Assembly (NCBI GenBank): GCA_903898335.1
Contig: CAIUEV010000147.1
Span: 1-12,962 of the forward strand
DNA from: an uncultured bacterium
GTDB taxonomy: Bacteria > Patescibacteriota > Minisyncoccia > CAIUEV01
DNA: 12,962 nt
Direction: 5' to 3'
Below, piece after piece: positions 4,986 to 12,503 of this stretch. Within the stretch, counting starts at the first letter, position 1. Every line of letters begins with the position of its first letter. The notes beneath the pieces were generated by a model. That model saw only the letters and a list, made by a program, of their open reading frames with translations, was not told where the DNA came from and ran no database searches. Position numbers and translations under genes: made by a program.

Positions 4986-7856
4986 ATGAAAACCGGTTTT
5001 TGGGTCAAATTTTTTTCTCTGGTAACCGTATTTACTTTAATCTTGCCTTTTAATGTTACGCAAGCTTTTTTAATTCCCGCCTCGACGGTTAATTATTCGA
5101 CTACCGGGTCGGGAGCGGTTAATTCTTCTGCGAGCACGGCCTTATTCGGGCTGGGATCATCCTCTGGAGAGTCTGTTTCCTCTGATCGGGACGGTAAAGC
5201 GCCTAGGGTAGATATTATAATAACGCCAACGAATCCGAAGGCGGGAGAGTTGATTTACGCTCAAGCATTGCCACAGAATTTCCGCAACTCTCAAGCCAAG
5301 CTTTACTACAATTGGTATATCTATAATTCTGATCCCAAAGTGGGATCCACGGTAGTCAAGGATGGGAAAAAAGTTTTTATCCCCTCCAATTCGTTGGAAG
5401 GTTCATTGATCCGGGGAGCGATTGCTCAGGCCAGGGGAGCGTATGTTCCCGGAGTTTCCAAAAGAGCCAAGGATGTCGGCATTGCTTCGGAAGATGTCAA
5501 CAGTGATCGGGACGGTCAAAAAGCCAATTATGGCGGTGACGACGGCAAAGGCGCGGTGGAAGAAAAAATAGAAAAGATTCTAGGAGACGATTACGATTTG
5601 GATTATGGAGATTTGGAAAGTAACTGCAAGAAAAATTGCAAAGATGAGTACGAAAAAAACAAGTCGGAAGCGGAATGGGAATATAAAAAATGTTTCGATC
5701 CCTCATGCTCCGACTGGTCGGCAAGCTGTTGTAGCGCTTGCGAAGAAGATTATAATCAATGCTTGGAGGATATCTGGGACGAGAATAAAGATGATTGTTT
5801 CGCCGATATTTGCAATAAGGATGACGAGGAAGAGCAGAATAATTGTTTGAGGGGCCTGTCGGAATCCGATTATTCGACCTGTGATGAAGGTTTTTTTGAC
5901 GATGAGGCTGATTGCGCGGAAGAAAGAAATTTATGTTGTATCAACAAAGGCTCTTGCGGATCAAAACCTTCTCAAGATTGTTCTGAATGCGAAAAAGATT
6001 ACAACAAAAATATTTGGCAACAGGAAAAGGATTTGAATTATTGTCAGAGTAAATGTGAACTTAAAGAGGGAAGCTCTCCCATTAATTTGTCGAATGAACC
6101 GGTGGGGAGTCGTTGTTTTCGCTATAATTTTGGCGGTAAAACCGGAGAGGACCGCTTAATGGGGATTTTCCAACCGATGACTTGTGCGCATTACTTCCCG
6201 GGCAGTAGCAGTGACCCCGAATTGATTTACGATTGGAATAAAATTATTCCCTTTAAGTCGGGAGATGGGGAATTTAAAGAGAGCGAGGAGATTTTTTGGG
6301 GAACCGATTCTACCAATTCCGATACCGACGGAGACGGCTTTTTGGATGAAGCGGATATAATAGGTCTAGGCCAGCAAACAATAAAGTATGAATACAAGGC
6401 TGGCGACAAAGTCGGTGTTGTGACCGAGGGAACCTCCCTTTTTCCGACCAACGAAAAAACTCCCTTTTACAAAATTATGTGGGCTTTTGGAGAAGTTTGC
6501 GGTTCAGACGTTTTTTATCAGGCAAAAAAAGATTATCCGGGATTTAATAATCTATGCGGTTGCGAAAAAGAAAAAGACGGAAAGTGCGAAGAGTCGAAAG
6601 ATTTTGGATTTGGCTGTTTGGGGCTCAAAGATATTTGGCAAAGGGCTGATGGAGAGCAGGCGAACAAGCTGGACGCAATGATTTTTCTTAATCCGTTAAA
6701 ACCGTCGGTAGGAAAAGAATTGGTCCTCGAGGGAGTCTCTGCCGGGGAATCAATTGACAAAGAACTTCTGATTTATCAATGGACTTTGAAACATGAGGGG
6801 GAAATTTTGAAAGTTGAAAAAGACGTTAAAAATTCTCGTTTGATTTGGAAGAAGCAGGGAGTGGATTTGGCGTTTACTCCGCTTGAGAACAGTTTGGCTG
6901 AATTTAAGAACGAAGGCGGAGTCGGTTGGAAAAATTTGAAATTGATCCCGCTGCTCGAGGGCAAATTTACTGCCGGATTAAAGATTACTGAACTCTCGGG
7001 GACTAAACAGATCATGGGAGAAGCGGCTTACGATTTCACCGTTAGCAATAAATTAAAATTGAGATTTTTTAGAGCGGAGCTAAAGGGGAACAACTTTGAA
7101 AAAAAAGACGAATTTATCAATCGAGAAGTCACTACCGGAGATATGGTTTTGGTTGAATACGAAGGAACACCTTACGAAGATTTTCTTTGGAGTATAGATC
7201 GAGTAAAGCTGGAAGACAATGCGTCTAAAATCATCTTTAAGGCGGATAAGGCTTTTGGCGCTGATTACAAGATAGAAGTCACGGCCAGCAATAAAAGCCA
7301 CACCAATGTAGTTAAAGACGAGGCAACAATAAAAGTGGTGACTCCCTATATCAGTTTGCAACCCAAAAAAATTGAATCTTCCAAGGCCGACCAGAAAGCG
7401 CCGGCCGGTAAAATCTTTGAAGTTCCGGTCAATGAAGAACTGGAATTTGAAACTATTTTGGGGCCGATTGGCAGCACCTTCGCCACCAAGGGAGAGTTGG
7501 AATACTATTGGTCTATTGATCGCAATGATTTTGAAAAGGGAGAAAATATCCGTACAATAAATCTTAGCGGTAAACAGTATACTCCAAAAAGTTTCCATTC
7601 TCTTCAGGTTAAGGTGCTAAACAAAGAAGGGCTAAAATTGGCGGAGGATCAAGTTTCTTTGACTATCAATGCCGAGAGTGTCGCTTCGATAGATAAAAAA
7701 GATAAAACTGTCGCCGGGTTGGCTTTTGCGTATCTCAACCTTTCCGACAATCTCAAGTTTGTCCTTGAGAATATGGTTTGGGTTATTTTTATCTATCTTC
7801 TATTAAGTAGTTTGGCTTGGTTATCGAACAAAAATGATGCAAAGAGTAGACGGTAA
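4986..7856 (+). CDS. Large exported, membrane-anchored Cys-rich protein with Ig/PKD-like domains
   Basis: This is a surface or envelope protein of unknown function (956 aa). A signal peptide (hydrophobic core 6-22, likely cleavage after TQA at 25-27) and a C-terminal membrane helix (930-946) followed by a basic tail predict an extracytoplasmic body anchored at its C-terminus. A first beta-sandwich-like domain lies near 73-125 (PTNPKAGE, YYNWYIYN). A highly acidic Cys-rich block at 214-357 carries 20 Cys. A calcium-binding-type DTDGDGFLDEADI loop follows at 446-458, then a second Cys group at 505-544. Three more Ig/PKD-like domains sit near 563-686, 687-788 and 790-896, each with the strand Trp (IYQW, FLW, YYW). 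SDRDG occurs at 66-70 and 173-177. There is no LPXTG sorting signal and no enzymatic motif. The last 23 bp overlap mreC, suggesting coupled expression with envelope genes. Function is unknown; adhesion or wall/S-layer architecture is inference. Confidence 0.85.
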   Translation: MKTGFWVKFFSLVTVFTLILPFNVTQAFLIPASTVNYSTTGSGAVNSSASTALFGLGSSSGESVSSDRDGKAPRVDIIITPTNPKAGELIYAQALPQNFRNSQAKLYYNWYIYNSDPKVGSTVVKDGKKVFIPSNSLEGSLIRGAIAQARGAYVPGVSKRAKDVGIASEDVNSDRDGQKANYGGDDGKGAVEEKIEKILGDDYDLDYGDLESNCKKNCKDEYEKNKSEAEWEYKKCFDPSCSDWSASCCSACEEDYNQCLEDIWDENKDDCFADICNKDDEEEQNNCLRGLSESDYSTCDEGFFDDEADCAEERNLCCINKGSCGSKPSQDCSECEKDYNKNIWQQEKDLNYCQSKCELKEGSSPINLSNEPVGSRCFRYNFGGKTGEDRLMGIFQPMTCAHYFPGSSSDPELIYDWNKIIPFKSGDGEFKESEEIFWGTDSTNSDTDGDGFLDEADIIGLGQQTIKYEYKAGDKVGVVTEGTSLFPTNEKTPFYKIMWAFGEVCGSDVFYQAKKDYPGFNNLCGCEKEKDGKCEESKDFGFGCLGLKDIWQRADGEQANKLDAMIFLNPLKPSVGKELVLEGVSAGESIDKELLIYQWTLKHEGEILKVEKDVKNSRLIWKKQGVDLAFTPLENSLAEFKNEGGVGWKNLKLIPLLEGKFTAGLKITELSGTKQIMGEAAYDFTVSNKLKLRFFRAELKGNNFEKKDEFINREVTTGDMVLVEYEGTPYEDFLWSIDRVKLEDNASKIIFKADKAFGADYKIEVTASNKSHTNVVKDEATIKVVTPYISLQPKKIESSKADQKAPAGKIFEVPVNEELEFETILGPIGSTFATKGELEYYWSIDRNDFEKGENIRTINLSGKQYTPKSFHSLQVKVLNKEGLKLAEDQVSLTINAESVASIDKKDKTVAGLAFAYLNLSDNLKFVLENMVWVIFIYLLLSSLAWLSNKNDAKSRR
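5183..5195 (+). repeat. 13-bp direct repeat encoding SDRDG, copy 1
   Basis: TGATCGGGACGGT is identical to positions 5504-5516. Both are read in frame as the core of SDRDG, an acidic loop of the type seen in calcium-binding repeats, and they flank the first beta-sandwich-like domain of the exported protein. Confidence 0.7.
5504..5516 (+). repeat. 13-bp direct repeat encoding SDRDG, copy 2
   Basis: This is the second identical copy of TGATCGGGACGGT in the same frame. It lies about 320 bp after the first and just before the acidic Cys-rich block. Confidence 0.7.
5625..6056 (+). repeat. Cys-rich block with three copies of a twin-CxnC hairpin motif
   Basis: Residues 214-357 of the exported protein hold three similar units: 214-241 (DNA 5625-5708), 249-276 (5730-5813) and 332-357 (5979-6056). 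Each reads Cx2-3C, a (D/E)Y pair four or five residues later, a Trp mid-way, then Cx3-4C. Examples are CKKNCKDEY and CSACEEDYN. The pattern fits two helices stapled by two disulphides. Similarity is at protein level; no long DNA identity is seen. Confidence 0.65.
5707..5726. repeat. Compact GC-rich inverted repeat inside the Cys-rich block
   Basis: CCGACTGGTCGG (5710-5721) is a 5-bp stem with a 2-nt loop. It extends outward by GCT/AGC after a 2-nt bulge (CA at 5722-5723), giving eight pairs. It is notably GC-rich for this sequence and falls in frame between the first two Cys units. It could be a relic of a small palindromic element or a coincidence of codon use. Confidence 0.4.
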
Positions 7857-8628
7857 AAAATTTGCTAAAAAGAAAAATCGCTCAATTTTTCTGTTTCTGT
7901 TTTTCTTTATTTTTTTAATTTTCATTTGGTTTAATCAAAATAAAATTTATCAGCATTCCTTGGGTCTGGTCGGAAGCAAGATTTCCGGTTTCTTCTTAAA
8001 AGCCAGGAGCCTATTCTCAATCGGTCGAGAAGCGGACGAGCTTGAGAAGCTGAAGGAAGAAAATAAAATTTTGATTGAAGAAAACGCAAAATTGAAAGAA
8101 AAATCGGCTGATGCAGAGACAAAAATAGAGCAGAGTCTTTTTGACCGTTTCAATCTCGAAGAGATCGAAGTGATCGGGAAGGAGAGTTTTTTTAATCAGC
8201 CATTACTTTTTGCTTTAAAAAAACCTGACAGTGCAATGAAATCAGGGTTGGCGGTAGTCGATAAAAAAGGCTTTTTGGTTGGAGTTACGGATCAAGTAAA
8301 TTTAAGAACTTTGCAGGTAGTTCTAGCCCCCAATCATCATTTTAGAATAGGGGCTAAAATAGCGGGCAGCGACTGGACGGGAGTAGTGGCGGGAAGCCAT
8401 GACTTGAGATCGGTATTGGAAATGCTACCGCTGGAAACGCAGCCTGAGCCGGCAGCTCAGATTATAACCGATAACAGCAATCCCGACATTCCAATGGGCA
8501 TTCCCATCGGTAGTTTGGCTCAAATAAGTGAGAGTGATGACCATCTTTTCAAAGAGGCTCTGATTGATCTTCCTTGGAAAAGCGAATCTTTTTTGAAGCT
8601 TTGGGTTGTTGTCGGTCGAAAATATTGA
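7834..8628 (+). CDS. mreC: Rod-shape-determining protein MreC
   Basis: This bitopic membrane protein of the elongation (Rod) complex normally links MreB/MreD to the peptidoglycan synthases PBP2/RodA. The layout over 264 aa is classic: a basic N-terminus, one membrane helix (about 17-33), a Leu/Glu/Lys coiled coil (about 66-105), then the extracytoplasmic beta domain (about 110-262). Family-like stretches are SGLAVVDKKGFLVGVTDQV (137-155), HFRIGAKI (169-176) and the final IPMGIPIGSL and LWVVVG strands. Two adjacent ATGs (7834, 7837) lie inside the end of the preceding gene, a 23-bp overlap that suggests translational coupling. Neither mreB nor mreD adjoins it; its neighbours are the exported Cys-rich protein and a priA-like gene. 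Family assignment is confident from architecture and C-terminal motifs. Confidence 0.9.
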   Translation: MMQRVDGKKFAKKKNRSIFLFLFFFIFLIFIWFNQNKIYQHSLGLVGSKISGFFLKARSLFSIGREADELEKLKEENKILIEENAKLKEKSADAETKIEQSLFDRFNLEEIEVIGKESFFNQPLLFALKKPDSAMKSGLAVVDKKGFLVGVTDQVNLRTLQVVLAPNHHFRIGAKIAGSDWTGVVAGSHDLRSVLEMLPLETQPEPAAQIITDNSNPDIPMGIPIGSLAQISESDDHLFKEALIDLPWKSESFLKLWVVVGRKY

Positions 8629-8644
8629 TTTTTTAGCTTCTAAA

Positions 8645-10597
8645 ATGGGATTAAACGGTTTTTACTTAGTGGAAGTTTTGGTATTGAAAAGGTTCCCTAG
8701 AGAAAAAAATTCCACTTTTTTTTATTTTGAAAAAAACGAAAAAAGAAGCGAGGCTGGTGATTTGGTTGAAGTGGCTTGGAGAAAAAGCAAAGTTGCGGCC
8801 ATAGTTTTAAAGAGGGATTCTTCTCTGCTGAAGAACTTTTCTCCAAGCGGGGAAGACTTAATGATTGACTTCAGACGTCTTTATGCAAAAAGAAATTATT
8901 TTTATTCGGATATTCCCTTAAGAGTTGTAAAAGTCCGACCAATCGGAAAAATAATTGAAAAAAATTTTATTCAACCAGACTTTCTGCTCGGTCTTAAAAA
9001 GCTTTCAGAAATCTATTTTGTTTCTTGGAATCATTTGGCGCTATCGACTTTGAAGCTTCCGGCTAAAACGAGGCGTTCTGATTTTTTTATTTTTGAGAAA
9101 ATTAAGAGTTGGCACGATCTTCTTGAAAAAATTTGGAAAAAAGAAGCCGGCAAGAAAGATCTGGGTATCGAAACTCAAATTTTAACAAAAAAAGATTTCA
9201 TCTTTGCTAATTACGATCAGAATAGAGAGATTGCGGCTCTGATTAAGAATGTCGGCAAGGAAGGTAAACAGGTTTTAATTTTGACGCCGGAAAGATATAT
9301 GCTTTATGCTCTTGCTGCCAAATATTCGATTATGACGGAAAAATTTGCAACCAGTTCACCGGTAGTCATAGACTCGTCAGCTCCTCCTTTCTGGTTTCGA
9401 AGTGCTTGGGGATTGACACGCTGGCCAGAGCAAAAAATATTTATCGGTTTGCGATCTTCTATTTTTGCACCTTTCTCAAATTTAGGATTAATAATTTTAG
9501 AGAATGGCAGCAGCGATAATTATAAACAGTGGGATTTAAATCCTCGTTTTGATGTCCGTAGAATAATCAATTTTCTTTATCCTAACGTACCAAAAATTTA
9601 TCTCAGTAATTCGCCTCGGGTTGAAGATTTCGGCGAAAAGGCCAGCGTCCTTGTTTCTGAAGAGGAGAAAATTTCTGCGAAGAATTATATTTTAAAGGGG
9701 AGTGTGCGGGCAATCAATAAAGGAGATGAGGAATCGGAACATCAGGCCTATAAGACCGTTTGGCGATTCGACTATCGTGGCAAAAAGAAAAAAATTATTT
9801 TAGTTGATTCCAAAGTGGAGAACCGTCTTTCTGATTGCAGGGATTTTCTGGGATTTAATTTTACCGGAGAGATCGAAAAGCGACATGCTAGAAAAGAGCT
9901 TATCGTCATTTTCGCTGTTGGCGCTTCCGACTCAAAGGTTGGGGAAGAGTTGCTTAAAATTAAAGGGATAAAGGCTAAAGATTTGTGCATCGTTCCGACT
10001 GCTGGAGATATCGTTAGTTTGAGAGAAGCGCTTAAAGATGAGCCGGGACCGAAAATTGTGGTAGCGGGTAAGTGGGCAACCCCGATTCTGAATATTGTGC
10101 GACACCGAAAGACCGCAGTTTTCTTTCCGGAGATTGATCGAGATTTTTTCTCTTCCGATTTTCGAGCTGAAGAGAAAACGGTCGGTCATTTATTTAACTG
10201 TCTATCCTTTGCGGAACAAATTTTTCTGCGCACTAAAAATCCGGAGCATCGAATTTTTAAAATTTTAAAACGCGGTCAGTATTTGCTTTTCTTTCAAAAT
10301 TGGCTCAAAGAAAGAGAAAAGTTTTGTTATCCGCCCAAGTTTCATCTTTTTAAATTAATTGCCGTTGATACCGGATTAAAAAATGCCGAAAAGAAAGCGA
10401 AACAGTTAGCGTTCGAATTGGAAAAATGGCCGACAGTTAAAAATATAGCCGTTTCTCTTGAGGCGGAAAAATCAGGCAAGAGGGGGGTCTATTGGAGTAT
10501 TGTTGTAAGAGCGAGTAAAGACTTCCCTTTTGTCTCGTTGCAAAGAATTTTACCGCCCGGATTCTTTTTTGATTTTGATCCCGAGACTTTAAGATAA
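8645..10597 (+). CDS. priA: PriA-like primosomal protein N', helicase-degenerate
   Basis: PriA normally recognises stalled forks, unwinds DNA and starts reloading of the replicative helicase. Homology is visible along the length (650 aa from ATG 8645). The N-terminal 3'-end-binding domain has AGDLVEVAWRKSKVAAIVL (about 37-55). LILTPE is at 211-216, IGLRSSIFAPFSNLGLIIL at 267-285, NYKQ at 292-295, a DFRAEE element at 505-510 and the C-terminal CYPPKFHLFKL at 561-571. However, the Walker A loop that should precede LILTPE is absent (the stretch reads KNVGKEGKQ). The DEEH Walker B is replaced by ENGS. The zinc-binding Cys array is gone, with only four scattered Cys. The QVAGRAGR motif is missing. 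It is therefore predicted to lack ATPase and helicase activity while keeping the DNA-binding and C-terminal domains. The frame also allows a TTG start at 8606 inside mreC; ATG 8645, 16 bp after the mreC stop, fits the family N-terminus better. Confidence 0.85.
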   Translation: MGLNGFYLVEVLVLKRFPREKNSTFFYFEKNEKRSEAGDLVEVAWRKSKVAAIVLKRDSSLLKNFSPSGEDLMIDFRRLYAKRNYFYSDIPLRVVKVRPIGKIIEKNFIQPDFLLGLKKLSEIYFVSWNHLALSTLKLPAKTRRSDFFIFEKIKSWHDLLEKIWKKEAGKKDLGIETQILTKKDFIFANYDQNREIAALIKNVGKEGKQVLILTPERYMLYALAAKYSIMTEKFATSSPVVIDSSAPPFWFRSAWGLTRWPEQKIFIGLRSSIFAPFSNLGLIILENGSSDNYKQWDLNPRFDVRRIINFLYPNVPKIYLSNSPRVEDFGEKASVLVSEEEKISAKNYILKGSVRAINKGDEESEHQAYKTVWRFDYRGKKKKIILVDSKVENRLSDCRDFLGFNFTGEIEKRHARKELIVIFAVGASDSKVGEELLKIKGIKAKDLCIVPTAGDIVSLREALKDEPGPKIVVAGKWATPILNIVRHRKTAVFFPEIDRDFFSSDFRAEEKTVGHLFNCLSFAEQIFLRTKNPEHRIFKILKRGQYLLFFQNWLKEREKFCYPPKFHLFKLIAVDTGLKNAEKKAKQLAFELEKWPTVKNIAVSLEAEKSGKRGVYWSIVVRASKDFPFVSLQRILPPGFFFDFDPETLR

Positions 10598-10615
10598 AAG
10601 TTTAAACCACTATCA

Positions 10616-11281
10616 ATGCTTAATTTCAGAAGAGAGAAAAAATTGATTAAGAAAATAAAAAGGCCAATCTTAGCTCTGGATGAAGCCGGTCGAGGGCCAT
10701 TGGCCGGCCCGGTTGCGGTTGGTGGAGTTTTAATGGATGGCCACGCTTTCTCAAAAAATGAGCTTTTCAGAGATGGTTGGTGGAAAAAAGTCAACGATTC
10801 AAAAAAACTAAGCGCTAAAAGAAGAGTTGAGCTGGCCTCAAAAATTAAGGAAGCCTTCCCCTCCTGTGTTGTTTTGGTTTCGGCGGTTTTTATTGATCAG
10901 AACGGAATTGCCGCCGCTATAAGAGAAGCGGCGGAAAAAGTTTTTTTAAACTTAGTCAAAGGTAATCCTTTGGTTATGATTGATGGAAGAGAGAAGTTTT
11001 TGAGGTTTGATGAAATCGATCAACGTAGTTTTATCGGCGGCGATGGAATTTTCTTCTCTATTGCTTGCGCTTCAATTCTAGCCAAAGTCAAGAGAGATGA
11101 ATATATGGATTTAATGGCCAAACGTTGGCCGGAGTACGAGTTCGAAAAAAATAAAGGTTACGGTACGGCACGTCATTTGGAGGCGATTTCTAATCTCGGT
11201 CCTTGCTCGCTGCACCGTTTTTCTTACGCGCCTTTAAAGAATCGGGCGTCTCGAAAATCATTTTTTCTTTCGAAGCTTTAA
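10616..11281 (+). CDS. rnhB: Ribonuclease HII
   Basis: This enzyme nicks RNA in RNA-DNA hybrids and removes misincorporated ribonucleotides using two metal ions. At 221 aa it is a typical length. The catalytic DEDD set is visible: D22-E23 in LDEAGRGPLAGPV, D123 in MIDGRE and D143 in GGDG, followed by SIACASILAKVKRD (148-161), KGYGT (180-184) and the GPCSLHRFSY helix (195-204). NDSKKLS (60-66) is also conserved. The usual KGD around the fourth acid reads GGD, an unusual Lys-to-Gly change. It starts 18 bp after the priA-like stop and is the last gene of the operon. Its final 92 bp, including the GPxxxHRxS motif, are shared in antisense with the convergent glycosyltransferase gene. Confidence 0.96.
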   Translation: MLNFRREKKLIKKIKRPILALDEAGRGPLAGPVAVGGVLMDGHAFSKNELFRDGWWKKVNDSKKLSAKRRVELASKIKEAFPSCVVLVSAVFIDQNGIAAAIREAAEKVFLNLVKGNPLVMIDGREKFLRFDEIDQRSFIGGDGIFFSIACASILAKVKRDEYMDLMAKRWPEYEFEKNKGYGTARHLEAISNLGPCSLHRFSYAPLKNRASRKSFFLSKL

Positions 11282-12497
11282 AAGTAAAAAGCAAATCATC
11301 GAATTCTTCCGGGGAAATCAGATTACGAGATTGAATATGTAATCGTTCCTTGATTAAACCGTATAAATTGGCAATTACACTGCCCCAGCCCTTAATTACC
11401 AGCCAAACTGTGTTTAGCTTTCCATTGCGGCCGGCCAGCTCGGCAGCCGGTCCTTTTCCCTCTCTAACGCTTCTGATAAGCAGAAAATATCTTTTGAAAG
11501 CCTGGAGAAAACCTGAGCCCAATCTATTTAGAGGAAAGTCTCGGGTTAGATTGAAGTACTGATTTCGGTGAATATGAAAAGATTTAAATGGGGAGTAAGA
11601 TTTTCCGGTGGCCGAATGATGATGGCTGATTTTTGCTTGAGGAACAAAAACGCAAGACCAAAAACGCATTCTGAGCCGCAAATCCAGATCGACATCTTCA
11701 AAATAGGCGAAGTAGCGAGAGGCGAAAAACTCTTTTATCGGTAATGGCAGACTTCCCTCTTTCTCGGTTTCGCGATCAACGGAAATTTGCCAAAGCCTCT
11801 GATTGGAATCATTTATTTTTTGAATAAAGGCGATTTTTCTTGGAGGCAGGGCGACATCTTTTAGCGCCTTGGTGCGGAACAGAACGGCCGCTCCGCTTGG
11901 TCCGAAAACTTCCTCCTCTGCCTTGAAACTCGTTATTTTATCGCCCACACCACGGTTAATTGCGTTTCCATCGTCGGAAAAAAGAATACCGGCTGAATCG
12001 ACAAATCCTCTGTTAAAGTGATTTTCAATCATTGGCGCCAGACTACCAACTGACCATTCTGAGCTATCCGACAGAAAAGGGAAATTGCGCTTTTTGTTTT
12101 TAACGGGAGAACCGCTGACAAAATATTTGCTAGCTTTGGCATGCATTATCTCAACAAAGTTTTTTGCCGGCCGAGTATCGTTATTGAGTAAAAGAATGTT
12201 GTCAAATTCAAGGTAATCGAAGGCGAATGAGATGGCTATGTTGTTTGCCAAAGCAAAACCGTAGTTTTCTTCGGCATTTAGGACCCAAGTAGAAAATGAC
12301 ATTTTTGTATTTTCGGATTTGTTGAAAAGAAAGTCCTTGGAGCCGTCCCGAGAGCCGTTATCCAGAACAACAAGAGAAAAATTTTGGTCGGTTTGTTTTT
12401 TTAGGGAATCAAAAAGACCTTTAAGAAGTCCCAAGCCATTCCAATTTACGACTACAATGACTGATTTTATTTTTCTTTTATTTTTTTCTTGTTGCAT
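11190..12497 (-). CDS. Family 2 glycosyltransferase (rhamnosyltransferase-like)
   Basis: This GT-A-fold, nucleotide-sugar-dependent transferase probably builds cell-surface polysaccharide or glycolipid at the inner face of the membrane. Counting from ATG 12497 (435 aa), the motifs run VIVVVNWNG (13-21), VVLDNGSRDGS (43-53), ENYGFALANN (77-86), LLLNNDT (102-108, the DxD-type metal site), GPSGAAVLFR (199-208), the acceptor-side FEDVDLDLR (266-274) and HHHSATGK (292-299). About 53 residues separate GPSGAAVLFR from the YFAYFEDVDL strand, roughly 30 more than usual, so there is an insertion near 210-250. The basic C-terminal tail is not conserved and is encoded opposite rnhB. An upstream ATG at 12515 adds six residues but overlaps a -10-like box, so 12497 is preferred. 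It follows the NIF3-like gene on the same strand, with 24 bp to 12515 or 42 bp to 12497. The sugar specificity is unknown. Confidence 0.9.
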   Translation of the reverse strand: MQQEKNKRKIKSVIVVVNWNGLGLLKGLFDSLKKQTDQNFSLVVLDNGSRDGSKDFLFNKSENTKMSFSTWVLNAEENYGFALANNIAISFAFDYLEFDNILLLNNDTRPAKNFVEIMHAKASKYFVSGSPVKNKKRNFPFLSDSSEWSVGSLAPMIENHFNRGFVDSAGILFSDDGNAINRGVGDKITSFKAEEEVFGPSGAAVLFRTKALKDVALPPRKIAFIQKINDSNQRLWQISVDRETEKEGSLPLPIKEFFASRYFAYFEDVDLDLRLRMRFWSCVFVPQAKISHHHSATGKSYSPFKSFHIHRNQYFNLTRDFPLNRLGSGFLQAFKRYFLLIRSVREGKGPAAELAGRNGKLNTVWLVIKGWGSVIANLYGLIKERLHIQSRNLISPEEFDDLLFTFKASKEKMIFETPDSLKARKKNGAASKDRD

Positions 12498-12503
12498 AAG
12501 ATT

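Noticed and set aside
5605..5850. An 81-codon plus-strand open frame overlapping the Cys-rich block
   Set aside because: It is in a different frame from the exported protein, which has strong periodic Cys and acidic patterns; the alternative translation is unstructured.
7080..7598. A 172-codon open frame on the minus strand inside the exported-protein gene
   Set aside because: It is a shadow of the plus-strand gene: its translation shows no domain, and the plus frame carries the signal peptide, repeated domains and membrane anchor.
8606..8644. TTG start for the priA-like gene inside the end of mreC
   Set aside because: The extra 13 residues do not match the family N-terminus, and an ATG follows 16 bp after the mreC stop. 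It cannot be fully excluded.
11425..11455. GC-rich palindromic stretch (GGCCGGCC region) in the glycosyltransferase gene
   Set aside because: It is explained by Ala/Gly/Arg codons of the coding frame and has no extended stem or second copy in the window.
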